NCBI GenBank assembly: GCA_022606425.2
Contig: JAHDVF020000982.1
Location: 682,001 to 746,000 of the forward strand
Direction of reading: 5' to 3'
DNA length: 64,000 nt
Source: Lepidostoma basale
Taxonomy: Eukaryota; Arthropoda; Insecta; Trichoptera; Lepidostomatidae
The position numbers were made by a program, and so were the translations under genes. How positions within the stretch are numbered: position 1 is the first letter of the stretch; the number at the start of each line of letters is the position of its first letter. The notes beneath the pieces are model-generated. The model did not search any database, was not told the DNA's origin, and worked only from the letters and a program-made list of their open reading frames with translations. Of the stretch, positions 32,801 through 40,357 are shown in pieces.

Positions 32801-33851
32801 CCAATTTTTCACCATTCATTCTAATGTTGCAGACTGTCATGGTTTCTTCTAGCTATGGGACTAAATTAACCAAAGTTTTTAAAAATAAATAAACAAAAGT
32901 TTTTCCTGCGTAGGCGAGACCGAACTCGAAGACCTTTGGACGACAGTGGAACGACAGGACCTCATCGCCGCTGCCCACCCGCAACTGGTTGAAGATTACA
33001 AGAAATCGCTGATTAAAGAAAAACCGAAGAAAAAATCAAGAAAGAAGGAAATCATAGAAACGGAAGAACTGGAAAACAGCATGAGAAATTTGAGTGTCAA
33101 CGGTGATTCAAAACTTAAAATAGCAAAGGGTAAAAAGAGAAAACAGAATGTCAGCTTTAAAACTAAACCGAGAAAGACGAAGAAGAAATTAAATGATTCT
33201 AAACAAAAGAGAATCGATGTTTATTTGAATAAATCTGTAGAATTTAATTCGTCCAAGATACGTGCGTTAGACAAGCCGATTCATTCCGACGTAGAGAAGA
33301 TGAAAAATATCAAAGAGAGTGCGAAATACAAGAGTCCGTTGCTGTATCGAAAAAAGTATTTAATTCAAGGTGACACAACAGCTGATTTGTTGAAGAATAT
33401 CAGCCGTGATACGTCTGATGATGACGTCAGCGAATCGGAGCTATCTTACGTCATAGAAAATATAATCTCATCCAGGAAAGTTTTAAACGTGGGAGCTATT
33501 CTATCGGAATATTCTTCGGAAGATGTTCAAAATTATTCGACTCCAGTGAAAGACGTTTCGAAAAAGAATTTTGAATTCGACGATAAAAAAAGTAAGCGGA
33601 GAGTTAGCCATTTTTTCGGCGGTTACGAAGACGATTTCGATGCGTTTGAACGATCTATGGATCTGAAGAACGTTCCCGATTACGAGACTGTAGATAAAAA
33701 CGATACAGTTATGTATGATTTAGCCGAATTTTCGCCGATTCTGAAGCGTGTTTCAAACAATTTAACAAGTAATAACGATAATGAATCAATCGCTAGAGAA
33801 AAGAGGATTTTATCTTTGGAAGAAAGGCTGTTTGGGTGTGACAACAGTTGA
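17773..33851 (+). CDS. Gen: Flap endonuclease GEN (Holliday junction resolvase)
   Basis: Complete eleven-exon gene: 17773-17835, 20099-20193, 21314-21527, 22300-22389, 23178-23316, 25200-25335, 27175-27342, 28511-28679, 29418-29580, 32038-32115, 32914-33851. Phases agree throughout, giving 750 residues plus stop. Gen/Yen1 nucleases cut Holliday junctions and 5' flaps in the nucleus. Seen: XPG N-domain from residue 1 (MGIKGLWTLL, AIDLSGW with D30, VFVLEG with E74); I-domain acidic residues E142 and E144 (GEAEAMCA), D163 and D165 (SQDSDCLAYG) and D217 (LCGSDYNG); helix-hairpin-helix GLGGVGPAKA at 222-231; a CPRCG...CATC cysteine insertion near 269-290, as in insect Gen; a chromo-like domain near 414-455; and a basic, disordered tail. 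GEN proteins typically have E rather than D in the VFVLEG position. The start codon begins the conserved MG motif. Introns are packed with mobile elements, yet no exon is disrupted. Confidence 0.93.
18470..18742 (+). mobile_element. RTE-like LINE 3' end
   Basis: Plus-strand sequence related to the 43719-44205 copy: HLGHFLRNDKYNLLHLI-like codons with shifts, GKRGVGRPQMSWLEHIK, ..LAQDREAYARVIADVG, then GAGAAGAAGAATA. Inserted in the minus-strand family A copy. Confidence 0.7.
18998..19071 (+). mobile_element. Very short RTE-like LINE tail with 15-bp TSD
   Basis: Only 74 bp of the 3' end (GAGTCGGGTGGAGAAGG ... GAAGAAGAAGAAG) of the family seen at 8290-8615. Flanked by a perfect 15-bp duplication, ACTATGGAAGTTATA, at 18983-18997 and 19072-19086. 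Confidence 0.92.
19352..19851 (+). mobile_element. LINE family A tail inside the hAT element
   Basis: Reads RFGHMERMNEERMVKKLYVN, then a partly duplicated segment, GRPRKTWHDQINQILNVGHV and the full 3' end with GTTAGTTAGTTTGTTAG. The segment RWFGHMERMNEE occurs twice (19360 and 19570), so the copy is internally rearranged. Confidence 0.82.
20099..20193 (+). CDS. Gen: Gen exon 2
   Basis: Residues 22-52 plus two bases of codon 53. Contains AIDLSGWVCDS with the first metal-binding Asp (D30). Acceptor TTTCAG, donor GTTGGT. Confidence 0.92.
20450..20885 (+). mobile_element. X/Y foldback MITE, copy 2
   Basis: One module Y (20700-20812, ending CTATTGAGATACAAT) followed by module X (20820-20885: ACCCACCATGGGT, GTATACAAGTATAAGTATAC). 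The left end carries only a short AATTACAACATTCCCC scrap of the opposite arm near 20440-20460. Confidence 0.7.
21005..21275 (+). mobile_element. Element G scrap and LINE 3' end with (GAATT)n
   Basis: 21005-21080 matches element G (CATTGTTCAAGAAACAATAA). 21080-21275 ends in TTTTAATAAATAAATTGAATTGAA, the same kind of 3' end seen at 38050-38320, and suggests a LINE tail. It lies directly before Gen exon 3. Confidence 0.5.
21314..21527 (+). CDS. Gen: Gen exon 3
   Basis: Completes residue 53 to 124. Contains YLLLYDVTPVFVLEGAAPSL (E74) and a basic RAPPKKQDMSRKRF loop. Acceptor TTGCAG; ends at HAC|GTCAGT, phase 0. Confidence 0.92.
21752..22262 (-). mobile_element. CR1/jockey-like LINE 3' end
   Basis: Minus strand: LLGMLGTNSLQLRRDGHLIT, FFKLIRGYFEKLAMLEGVGL, PVGRAISLLNSVSSEIDVFH, and a 3' end in TTTGATTTGATTTGAT. 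More diverged than the other family C copies. Gen intron 3. Confidence 0.8.
22300..22389 (+). CDS. Gen: Gen exon 4
   Basis: Residues 125-154, including GVGEAEAMCAHL with metal-binding E142 and E144. Thirty whole codons; acceptor TTTCAG, donor GTAAAT. Confidence 0.92.
22768..23150 (-). mobile_element. X/Y foldback MITE, copy 3
   Basis: Starts with the complement of Y (GTATCTCAATAGAGACGAAG), has an AAAGCGATCGCTTT palindrome at the position of GCGTACGC in other copies, and ends with diverged X (ACCCATCACGGGT). Gen intron 4. Confidence 0.65.
23178..23316 (+). CDS. Gen: Gen exon 5
   Basis: Residues 155-200 plus one base. Carries VISQDSDCLAYG with D163 and D165, the second metal site, and the SGSGAGTVDVYDL strand. 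Donor GTGAGT, phase 1. Confidence 0.92.
23432..23575. repeat. Foldback hairpin, 50-bp core arms
   Basis: 23451-23500 is complementary to 23507-23556 with four mismatches and a six-base loop (TGGTCC). Weaker pairing extends to 23432 and 23575. The arms contain GACAGCGACCGGTTTCG and its complement. Fragments recur at 13095-13120 and 47985-48010. Confidence 0.85.
23568..23727 (-). mobile_element. LINE family A tail fragment
   Basis: Starts with the complement of the (GTTA)n tail (AACTAACTAACCATCACGCC) and covers RACMTRCMNVEEAR to the VDHVRSRRNRR region. Truncated by the SINE that follows. Confidence 0.75.
23728..23933 (+). mobile_element. tRNA-derived SINE (family S)
   Basis: Head at about 23745-23822 resembles a tRNA: A-box-like TTGCAGAGTGGTAAAAGC and a good B box GGTTCGATTCC, closing on CGGCGACGGCA. 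It is followed by a unique body with the GTGTGATTGTCACAC hairpin and CTTTGGTCTGGTGTAGAATT. The cloverleaf is incomplete, so this is a SINE rather than a working tRNA. Body-only relatives are at 10140-10278 and 59590-59803. Gen intron 5. Confidence 0.8.
23935..24165 (-). mobile_element. Reverse transcriptase fragment
   Basis: Minus strand reads DITKGDKHGYLVHVSKELKG, AGAKMSEMSVSCLLYADNAI and a short helical tail with EMGMQVDE-like codons. YADN replaces the catalytic YADD. It corresponds to the RT palm of family A just upstream of the copy at 6905. Confidence 0.75.
24305..25125 (+). mobile_element. RTE-like LINE split by opposite RTE
   Basis: Pieces 24305-24523 and 24965-25125 match the copy at 1046-1530 continuously (KTLRTIAGRIL, RNKDWYGHVQIMDTIRL, then RPPKRWKDSWES, QEEQHSGEQIT) and end in GAAGAAGAAG. 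The break at ...CCACTATA / TATAGTG... carries a short duplication. Confidence 0.75.
24524..24964 (-). mobile_element. RTE-like LINE 3' end, inserted
   Basis: Minus strand reads SCVLLYGSETWTLKV-like codons with shifts, NRLEAFEMWLHRRMLRI-like codons, YLGHILRGDKYSLLQLILMG, then DWTGMRHVGELFRVAQDREA, and ends in GAAGAAGAA at the left edge. Nested in the plus-strand RTE copy. Gen intron 5. Confidence 0.75.
25200..25335 (+). CDS. Gen: Gen exon 6
   Basis: Residues 201-245. Contains ALALLCGSDYNGNGLGGVGP: D217 and the helix-hairpin-helix that grips DNA. Acceptor TTTCAG, donor GTGAGG, phase 2. Confidence 0.92.
25600..26140. repeat. Dispersed repeat R, copy 1
   Basis: About 540 bp shared with 50950-51405, roughly 80 per cent alike by eye, including GAGTACGCGACACT, GGGCTTGCAACCAGAG, CGTTGCCAGATG and GCACCGTAAGGGAAAGGTTAA. 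There is no TE protein, tRNA box or obvious inverted end. Class unknown. Gen intron 6. Confidence 0.7.
26530..27085 (+). mobile_element. CR1/jockey-like LINE 3' end
   Basis: Sense strand: RVQKKFLRSEGVWILPVAL-like start with shifts, ARDARLPVTREETRH, HFFRLIGGCIHNSEIL, GLFVPDNYLRQRGHRLFYLP, MPVGRAISLLNRITSGFDIF. Followed by a 3'UTR ending AAATAAATGAAATAAAT. Gen intron 6. Confidence 0.75.
27175..27342 (+). CDS. Gen: Gen exon 7
   Basis: Residues 246-301. Encodes the cysteine insertion: CPRCGHAGSSAIHQ, GCATCATHNSC. Such a zinc-ribbon-like insert follows the nuclease core in insect Gen proteins. Acceptor TTACAG, donor GTAACG, phase 2. Confidence 0.9.
27413..28012 (+). mobile_element. Family C tail plus X/Y element, copy 4
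   Basis: 27413-27497 is the 3' end of a minus-strand family C LINE. Then module X (27505-27571), a body with ATAGATGGCGCTAG, module Y (27800-27935), and a second module X (27946-28010). The two X modules are direct repeats of about 65 bp, nearly identical. Gen intron 7. Confidence 0.75.
28511..28679 (+). CDS. Gen: Gen exon 8
   Basis: Residues 302-358, EWRLNMRTELQLRERAL and DPEILQEFLQPRES, the end of the nuclease helical arch region. Acceptor GTGCAG, donor GTGAGT, phase 0. Confidence 0.92.
28755..28925 (-). mobile_element. RTE-like LINE fragment
   Basis: Minus strand reads TVTLSKKSAEKLRATQRAME, RAMFGISLRDRVRND, close to the insertion at 36343-37024. No tail. Gen intron 8. Confidence 0.75.
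28930..29410. other. Unassigned intron sequence
   Basis: No exon or known repeat; a C-rich patch at 29175-29230 is not in frame with anything. Gen intron 8. Confidence 0.3.
29418..29580 (+). CDS. Gen: Gen exon 9
   Basis: Residues 359-412, KLMMRWLCWSERYCVEKFLP, then LVTRWQLLQAG. This is the helical end of the XPG-like core known from Gen (W.E.Y...K..PL.TRW). Donor GTAGGT, phase 1. Confidence 0.92.
29700..30425 (-). mobile_element. CR1/jockey-like LINE, longest family C copy
   Basis: Minus strand extends furthest upstream: STIKDLGIVYE, the segment between RT and C-terminus (NPYVLRIVYNSLVRSRLECG, SVIWSPHEGRYSLTLERIQK), RFQRYLYMREFGSYPWLYP, through VGRAIKLLNMIASEID to the 3' end AAATAAACTGATTTGA. 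Gen intron 9. Confidence 0.85.
30440..30660 (-). mobile_element. LINE C-terminal fragment
   Basis: Minus strand: GGKVSRWSDQIRELTSLSLA, AAWRLTGDRSAWRAMVNGLQ, DGHNPQS. A known post-RT ending of insect non-LTR elements. Confidence 0.65.
30735..30935 (+). mobile_element. piggyBac-like transposase C-terminus
   Basis: Plus frame: EERLENKPHFIAKLDKGSKD, CTVCSNRKIPGGRPEKVWF, CETCS, an in-frame stop, then KPGLHPGDCF. The paired CxxC cysteines, PGGR and KPGLHPGxCF are the cysteine-rich end of piggyBac-derived transposases. A stop at the CETCS* position kills it. Gen intron 9. Confidence 0.8.
31140..31890. repeat. Direct repeats beside the piggyBac remnant
   Basis: 31147-31198 and 31300-31352 are diverged copies of one another (TTGAACGTAyTATA). 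A GC-only patch lies at 31393-31415. An AAGGGTTAA phrase near 31881 is compatible with a piggyBac-type end next to a TTAA target, but no matching left end was found. Confidence 0.35.
32038..32115 (+). CDS. Gen: Gen exon 10
   Basis: Residues 413-438, IPCFEVVWTDPGGYYTGLVP. This opens the chromo-like DNA-binding domain known in GEN1. Acceptor TTTCAG, donor GTGAGT, phase 1. Confidence 0.9.
32188..32850 (-). mobile_element. LINE family A copy
   Basis: Minus strand: MNGEKLEQVDEFVYLGSMFT, RVGAGNKVNGALKVVIANKN, LVPTLMYGSESWN, and on to the tail (CTAACTAACTAACC at 32197). Part of the RWFGHMERM region is deleted. Gen intron 10, ending about 60 bp before exon 11. Confidence 0.85.
32914..33851 (+). CDS. 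Gen: Gen exon 11 (terminal)
   Basis: Residues 439-750 and TGA. Starts ETELEDLWTTVERQDLIAAA, the end of the chromo-like fold, then a low-complexity, Lys/Ser/Asp-rich tail with basic clusters (EKPKKKSRKKE, RKTKKKLND) that could act as nuclear localisation signals. This single long exon is AT-richer than the others. Acceptor GCGTAG. Confidence 0.93.
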
Positions 33852-33889
33852 AAGATAATTTATTTATTGAAATGACAAAAGATATTATA

Positions 33890-34170
33890 ACCAAATAATG
33901 AAAGGATCATTAAAATGGTTTGAACAAATGAAAAGAATGGTAAAAAATGCATATATTTACGATGTAAATGGAATTAGAAATAGAGGAAGACCGAGTAAAA
34001 CGTGGCACGATAAAATAAATCAAATATCAGCCACGTGAGAAGTCAGAGAAATCAACGTGCATGCATGAATGTTGAGGAAGCGAGAGAAATATGTCGGGAA
34101 AGAAACGTGTGGCTGTCCATTCTTTCTGCCCACCCCTTCGGAGAGATGGCGTGATGGTTAGTTAGTTTAT
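33890..34170 (+). mobile_element. LINE family A tail
   Basis: About 40 bp after the Gen stop codon: NEKMVKNAYIYDVNGIRNRG, KTWHDKINQI, NVEEAREICRERNVW, then GTTAGTTAGTTTA. No strong polyadenylation signal lies between the stop and this insertion, so the Gen 3' end may use sequence in or past the LINE. Confidence 0.82.
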
Positions 34171-34239
34171 ATTGTTTATTTCAAGTTCTTAAATAGATCA
34201 CGATGATTTTTAAAACGCCATTTTCGTCAGAGATTCACT

Positions 34240-34615
34240 TTCCATTTCGTCTGGAAGCATCTCTTAAAATTAATAGTTTTAAGAGTGGTACTGAAAAGTC
34301 TTTTGTGTTGTCTTGATTGCGAATAGAGTAGGACAGCCTGTTCCACGCCATCAGTCCCGCGATGCCAAAAGCACAATCTGCGAAATTTTAAGCTCCTTGG
34401 CGCCGTGGGACGAGAAGTTTATTAGTAGATTCTTTTCTTGCAGATCGTAGTGTTGACTGCCGAGGGTTCAGGTCAATGAGCTTGCAAAGGTCTGTGATGT
34501 AGTGGGTGCCTGTCGATGTAGAGATTTGTGAACAAGTGTAGACATAATCAATTTGCTCAGGTAACTTTAACCAGTAAAATGAGCAAAGCATCGAAATTAC
34601 ATGAGTGAATTTCAA
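34240..34615 (-). mobile_element. L2/CR1-like LINE fragment (family D)
   Basis: Minus strand: LHWLKLPEQIDYV, HYITDLCKLIDLNPRQSTLR, SARKESTNKLLVPRRQ, FGIAGLMAWNRLSYSIRNQD-like codons, FSTTLKT. The same ending is intact at 60240-60610. Confidence 0.75.
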
Positions 34616-34619
34616 TGCA

Positions 34620-35439
34620 CCAAAAATGAATCACTGAGGAAGTGTGTCAGAAAAGAAAAATGTGGTAGTCCACTCTCTTCATTTGGCCTCCTGTCGATCC
34701 AACTCTTTGGTGGTCTGCGCAGGGGCCGTTTACCTTGGGGATGAGGAATCTGGATGTATCCATTAATTTCACGTGCCATAGTAAACATTTTTTGTTTAAT
34801 TATTTTTCTTGCTATTTACAAACATATACTTAATTTTAATTTTTTTATCTTCGTATACTAACGATATTAATTTATTATTGTAAATAAGTCATTTATTCCA
34901 AAATACTCACTTTAGTTTATTCATGACAAGCCCTTATCTTTCCTCTTTTACTTGCCTTGTGGTGGAAGGTTTGGCTGACTTTATGTCATTTTCAGGGGCA
35001 TCAGGTGTTATATTTTTAATAACCTTAAAAGTCACTCGGAAATAGTTAGAGGTACTAAATAAAACCAAGTTACTATCATTCTGTGTTTTTAATTCAACTT
35101 ATCACAACAACAATAAGCCATTATCTGTCACGGGCCTGATTGATGACACTGGTCATGGGCTGTCGCGGGCCGGATTGATGACACTAGTGGGCCGGATTTG
35201 GCCCGCGAAGCGCTGCAACTGATTATCCAAGGCGAAATTAATTAAAGAAAATCCTAGCTAGAAAACCTTGGAGAATACTTCAGTTACAGCACGACATCCC
35301 TGTTTAGAGCTGCTGTATCAAGGATAGAAATAGCCATGATTCTGTCCAACCACCAATAGGAGAGGAACAAGAAGTAGAAGCCATATACCTGTACCGCTTT
35401 CTACCCGGCACGGGTTTATTACTTTATTGCCTTGTTACT
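34620..35439. other. Intergenic, with hAT-like scrap
   Basis: Mostly unassigned. 35110-35225 contains GGGCCGGATTTGGCCCGCGA, a phrase typical of hAT MITE ends, with a duplicated GATGACACTgGT motif. No gene. Confidence 0.4.
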
Positions 35440-37480
35440 GTCCTCTGCAAAAATGTGTTCAAATATGTGTTCTGGGAACGACGCTATACTTGAACTATTA
35501 TTGACACAGACGGATGCAATAAATGCTTTAAGCCGTCAGGTACAAGTTCTGATGCACGAACTCAGTGTATCATCTACCTCATCCACCCCGTCTGTCTCGC
35601 CCGCTGTAAATAATAAAAACAAATCGCGATCTTGGAAAAAGGTCGGTAGTGAGAGGTTCTAAGACCATGGAGCCACCTGTGGAAAAAAAAGGACCCTCTG
35701 ACAAAAAGAGTCCTGTCTTTCCCACCACGAGCACGAGGGTTGTTTTAAGATCCTCCAGAGTCTCTAAAACAATAAAAGCTACTGACATCACCTCCGCCAC
35801 CGCTCCCACCGTACTCACAGATGCCTCTTCTGCCACTGCTATCAACACTGTCTCCTCTGCCACCACTACCATCGCTGCCACCATGGCCACCACGACCACC
35901 GCTTCGAACACTGAAATTGCTACAGTTACTACGGATTTAATCGCTCCATCTACTGCTGCTAGCACATCGACTACTGCCTCTACGTCTACTGTTCCTTCAT
36001 CTATTGCAGATGCCGTTACCCCTCTCACCTTTGCCGAGATAGTCGCAACAATTACTGAAACTTCTCAGAACGACTCCGGTAGTTGGAGAACTGTTGCGAA
36101 CAAACGGCGACAGGGGACACAAGGAACACGAGGGGAAAAAAGTGACGCTGAAGGCAAAAAATTCTTTCACTGCTATCCGTTTCGCTAAGAAACGTCGGAA
36201 GAAGATATGTCGTCTTTCCTCACGTCATTGGTTTCTTCAAATTCGGCATCAGCATCATTCACGTCAGTGGTGTATAAAATCAGATCCAAGGGGGAATACG
36301 CCTCCTTCAAAATAGGAATTCCAACAGATTGTTGGCCTAAAATTGAACCTCACTAAAACCAAGTTGACGACGTCACAACCAGCACAAATCGTATTGGACA
36401 ATGCCAGCATTGAATCTGTCAGTGAATACATTTATTTGGGTCACAAAATACAGCTTGGGCGAGATAACCAGACAGCAGACCTGAATAGAAGAGCTTTAGG
36501 ACTAAGCTGGGCAGCATTAAAAAATCTTGGCCACATTTTGAAAAATCTTAAAATACCCATCAACTTGAAAAGGAGAGTGTTCAATGCCTGTCTCCTGCCA
36601 GTGTTCACTTATGGTATTGAGACAGTCACAATGTCACAAAAAAGTGCCAACAAGCTAAGAGTCACTCAGAGAGCCATGTTGGGTATCAGTTTGCGGGACA
36701 GACTTAGAAATGAGGACATAAGAGTAAGGACAAAGATTTCCGATGTTATCAAGATGGCCGCAACCCTCAAGTGGCGATGGGCGGGATATGTCGCTCGCGA
36801 TCCAGATGAAAAGTGGACAAGGCGACTGCTATGCTGGTGGCCAAGGACGGCAAAGCGTGGAGTTGGGCGCCCACAGTTGCGTTGGCGCGACGATGTCCGG
36901 AGAAGTGCGGGAAGTGCCTGGATGCGGATCGCTCAAGATAGAGGAGAATGGAAAATGCGAGAGGAGGCCTACGTCCAGGAGTGAACGGTCAATACAGGCT
37001 GAAGAAGAAGAACCGATTGTATTGGTGAAGTTTTGAAGGCTAGTCACTGGCCACGTCACTCCTTTGTGAAGGAGTGGGAGAATAGAGTGAGGGCTCCGCG
37101 GCTTCCTACTGTCGGAAATAACTGACTAGGTGTAGCGCGTACTTCTTCTTCTATCTCTCTCGCTTTTTCGCTAAACTTTTTTTTATCAGAATACGCGGGG
37201 CCTAAACAGTAAATGTTCTAAGTTTTATAACGAAGTAGCTTCCTGTGATTCTGATATAATATGTTTGACGGAAACGTGGATAAGCGAAAGCGTTCTTAAC
37301 TCGGAACTATTCACTTTTTGGTTTGTAGTCTTCTAGATCGTGAGTCCTCTGCAATTGCGCATAAACGGGGCGGAGGGTGTTTATTGGCGGTGCGAAACAG
37401 ACAATCTTTGAATATTCAAAGATTGTTACCCAGGCTACCCTCAGAAAGCATCTATCTCTTATGTATTAAATTGCTATTTG
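35440..37480 (+). mobile_element. CR1-like LINE: ORF1 and start of endonuclease
   Basis: ORF1 begins at 35453 (MCSNMCSGNDAILELLL) and shifts by one base near 35640. It continues as a Thr/Ser/Ala-rich gag-like protein (FAEIVATITETSQN, VYKIRSKGEYASFKIGIPTD), and after an RTE insertion ends SHWPRHSFVKEWENRVRAPR. ORF2 then starts as an APE-type endonuclease (NTRGLNSK, SDIICLTETWISESVLNS, RGGGCLLAV) and is cut short at about 37420, followed by a family C-like 3' scrap. The only ORF1 in the window. Confidence 0.75.
36343..37024 (+). mobile_element. RTE-like LINE inserted in ORF1
   Basis: Encodes NLTKTKLTTSQ, YIYLGHKIQLGRDNQTADLN, RVFNACLLPVFTYGIETVTM, KLRVTQRAMLGISLRDRLRN, RWAGYVARDPDEKWTRRLL, RRSAGSAWMRIAQDRGEW, EEAYVQE, with one stop, and a GAAGAAGAAGAA tail. 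The open frame of 213 residues is unusually intact, so the insertion is fairly young. Confidence 0.88.
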
Positions 37481-37534
37481 CTTCTCTTCTTATTGTACAA
37501 AAATGTTTATCTTTACCTTTCTGGGCGTTGTGGT

Positions 37535-37990
37535 GAGGGTTAAACGCAGTGGAGGTTTCAGCGTTTATTGCAGGTCACAAGTAATCATACGTTAACAGTA
37601 TTATGTACTCGTGATGGAGCGTGCGCCTGGACGTCGATAGCAGCTGGGGCTGACGGCTCACTGGGCAGTAGCGTCGGTCGGCGGGAGCGAAAACTCGTCG
37701 GAAGAACGTGGCGTAGCAGTGTAGACAGTTGCGTAGCTCGGTTGGAGGGTAGACTTGACAGCGTAGACTCGTGTCGGTGAGAAGTCGCAATAAGGAATGA
37801 CGTAGTAGCGTGGCTTCGTAGGTCGACGGGGGAGGGCGTCCGAGATCCCTCGTGGCGTAGACTTATTAACGTAGACTCGTGTCTGTTGAAGCCGTAATAC
37901 TGACTGACGTATTGGGTGGTCGGAAGTACCGCTTTTATATGCTTTGCTTCCATTTTCACACGATGCTCTGCTCTAGTGACCAAACTGAAT
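37535..37990 (-). mobile_element. Possible solo LTR
   Basis: Read on the minus strand: TATAAAAGCGG near 37935, then a GC-rich transcribed-like part with two ACGAGTCTACG repeats, and AATAAACGCTG near 37570. A TATA box to AATAAA layout over about 450 bp suits a Ty3-like LTR. No coding part, and terminal dinucleotides and a target duplication could not be fixed, so this is tentative. Confidence 0.4.
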
Positions 37991-38049
37991 AAATCTGGGC
38001 CTTCGAATCATCAGTTTTGATAAGTAGGTCCTGAGTCAGGCGTTTTTCG

Positions 38050-38320
38050 GTTATTCGTGTCATATATTTCATCATGAAATATGCTTATCTGGGTTATGCA
38101 TTTAACCCCGACACCTTTATTCTCGAATATTTTTTTAAATTGTCTTCTGTTTTTCTTTTTTTCTTACTTGCTCTCATTTGTTTTATTATATTATTTGTAA
38201 TTTTGTTTTTAAAAATTGTTAATATTATTTTGTATATTGTGATTATAAACGATTTGGATTTGTTATTATTCTGTAATGTTTAATTTTTTTTTAATAAATT
38301 GAATTGAATTGAATTGATCT
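38050..38320 (+). mobile_element. LINE 3' end with (GAATT)n
   Basis: T-rich 3'UTR-like sequence ending AATAAATTGAATTGAATTGA, as at 21275. The coding part is missing. Confidence 0.5.
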
Positions 38321-38326
38321 CTATTT

Positions 38327-39010
38327 AACTAACCATCATGCCGTTTCTCCGGAGGGGTAGGCAGAAAGAATGGACTGCCACACTTTTCTTTCCTGACATA
38401 TTTCTCTCGCTTCCTCAACATCGTGTCATGCACGCGTATCGATTTCTCTGACTTCTCACATGGCCGACATTCAATATTTGATTTATTTGATCGTGCCACG
38501 TTTTCTTCGGTCTTCCTCTATTTCTAGTTCCATTTACATCGTAAACATATACTTTTTCTACCATTCTTTCTTCATTCATTCTTTCCATGTGTCCAAACCA
38601 TCTTAATGATCCTTTCATTATTTTGTTCATAACACCATCATCCGCACCGCATTCACTTCTTATATTTTAATTTGACACTCTTATCATACACATAGTATTC
38701 ACACATTCGTCTAAAAGATCTTATTTCTACTGCATTTATTCTACTTTCATCCTTCTTTTGCCAGTTCAATGCTTTGCTTCCATACATAAGGGTCGGTACA
38801 AGAACACCATTGTGCAATGCCATTTGTATTGTCGTTTGGTATTTCTATCATGTATCATTTTCCCGCACTTTCTTCTCAGCGATCTCATTTCTTTGGCATT
38901 TATCCTACTTTCATCCTTTTTTGCCAGCTTCAAGCTTCGCTTCCATGCATAAGGTTGGCACTAGAACTCCATTATGTACCGCCATCTTTGGCTTTAGTTG
39001 AAATATTTCT
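38327..39010 (-). mobile_element. LINE family A copy with doubled segment
   Basis: Minus strand from the (GTTA)n tail through VRSQRNRYACMTRC, RPKKTWHDQINQILNVGHV, RWFGHMERMNEERMVEKV. The segment that encodes VGTRTLMYGSKAWNWQ-like codons occurs twice in the same orientation (38755-38830 and 38925-38985), so two related copies are joined. Confidence 0.78.
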
Positions 39011-39089
39011 ATTTGCAGTGATGACTTATTTATTTATATATTTTAAACTTTACTTTGTCATTTGCTAGCTAGATGATGTAGAAGATCAC

Positions 39090-39435
39090 TAACTTAACTA
39101 ACTAACTAACCATCATGCCATTTCGGTAGGCAGAGAGGATGGATCGCCACAATGGCCTGTCCTGGCATACCTCTCGGGCTTCCTCTACATTCATACATCG
39201 TAACATGCACGCACGTCGATTATTCCGACTTCGAATGTGGCCGCGTTTTAGTAATTGATTAATTTGGTCATGCCATGTTTTCCTCAGTCGTCCTCGGCTT
39301 CTTTTCCCACTCACGTTGCTTGTGTATAACTTTTTAACCATTCTACTCTCATCCATTCATTCCATATGTCCAAACCATCTCAGGGATCCTTTTTTAATTT
39401 TATTCGTGATGCAGTCATCTGAAGAATTAGAAGAA
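39090..39435 (-). mobile_element. LINE family A tail
   Basis: Minus strand: MDESRMVKKLYTSNVSGKRS, RGRLRKTWHDQINQLLKRGH, SRNNRRACMLRCMNVEEARE, ending in CTAACTAACTAACC. Near twin of 5663-5940. Confidence 0.82.
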
Positions 39436-39439
39436 GATC

Positions 39440-40350
39440 ACGATAGTTTTATATAATAAAAGACGTTTGTTTCATTAAAAATATGTTTATTCATAACACG
39501 ATGAAAAAGTTATATAAAAATAAATAAAGAATGTTTGTAAGAATTATTATATACATAGAAAAATGGGGTATCAACGGTCAATTAAATTTCTTTTGTACAA
39601 AAACAACATTAGCCCGATCAATTCATAAGTTTTTTTCATTTAAAAAACACCTTACAATATAGATATCTATTTTTAAAATTATCAACAGATCTATGAAACA
39701 ATACTTCATTATATTGGTCCAAGAATGGGTTCATAGATCCGTTTTAATATATCTGGCACACTACTTCATTTCATCATCGTCTTTGGGTCCATGTACACTG
39801 TAAACTAACCAGATGTGAATTTTAATGCTGCTGTTGGTAAGTATGAAGATAAAATAAGATACCAACAATAGAATTCTATAAAATTCTACTTTTAAAAGAC
39901 AATTCTCAGAAGGCTTAACTCAAAATGGTTTGTATATGAAAAACACAGAGATATTATATATTTTATTATGTCTGAAGGGAATAACATGGTTTGTCTTGCT
40001 AATGCATTATCAAATGACATTTGATCATATACATATAAGGCGAAATGTGTTTCTTCCTTATTACATAATTAATTTCATTTCTAACTGATGTTTTTAATAC
40101 TTTATATCGAGTTTTATGTCATTGTTTGAAGAAAAAAATACATGCACTATATTGTTTAATTAATATAAATGAAAACCTCTTTTATAAGATATTTTTTATA
40201 AACATAAGACTGCGGGTATTCCATTATGGCTTCTGAATTAAAAAACCCTTTTTTCCGCTTTTGAATTCATATTTCTCGTCATATTTACACTTTCTTCACC
40301 AGGATATAATTTTATTCTTCATATAAAGCACTCACTTTGTGGATAGAAAT
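39440..40350. other. AT-rich intergenic sequence
   Basis: No exon supported. 39950-40040 has a worn element G motif (AATGCATTATCAAATGACAT). Confidence 0.35.
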
Positions 40351-40357
40351 TTTAAAT

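Noticed and set aside
35579..36028. 149-residue minus-strand frame rich in Val and Ala
   Set aside because: It is the antisense of the Thr/Ser/Ala-rich LINE ORF1 on the plus strand.
37568..37983. Coding exon in the GC-rich 37.6-38.0 kb block
   Set aside because: Frames on both strands are short and lack convincing splice sites; a TATA box and AATAAA on the minus strand fit a solo LTR better.
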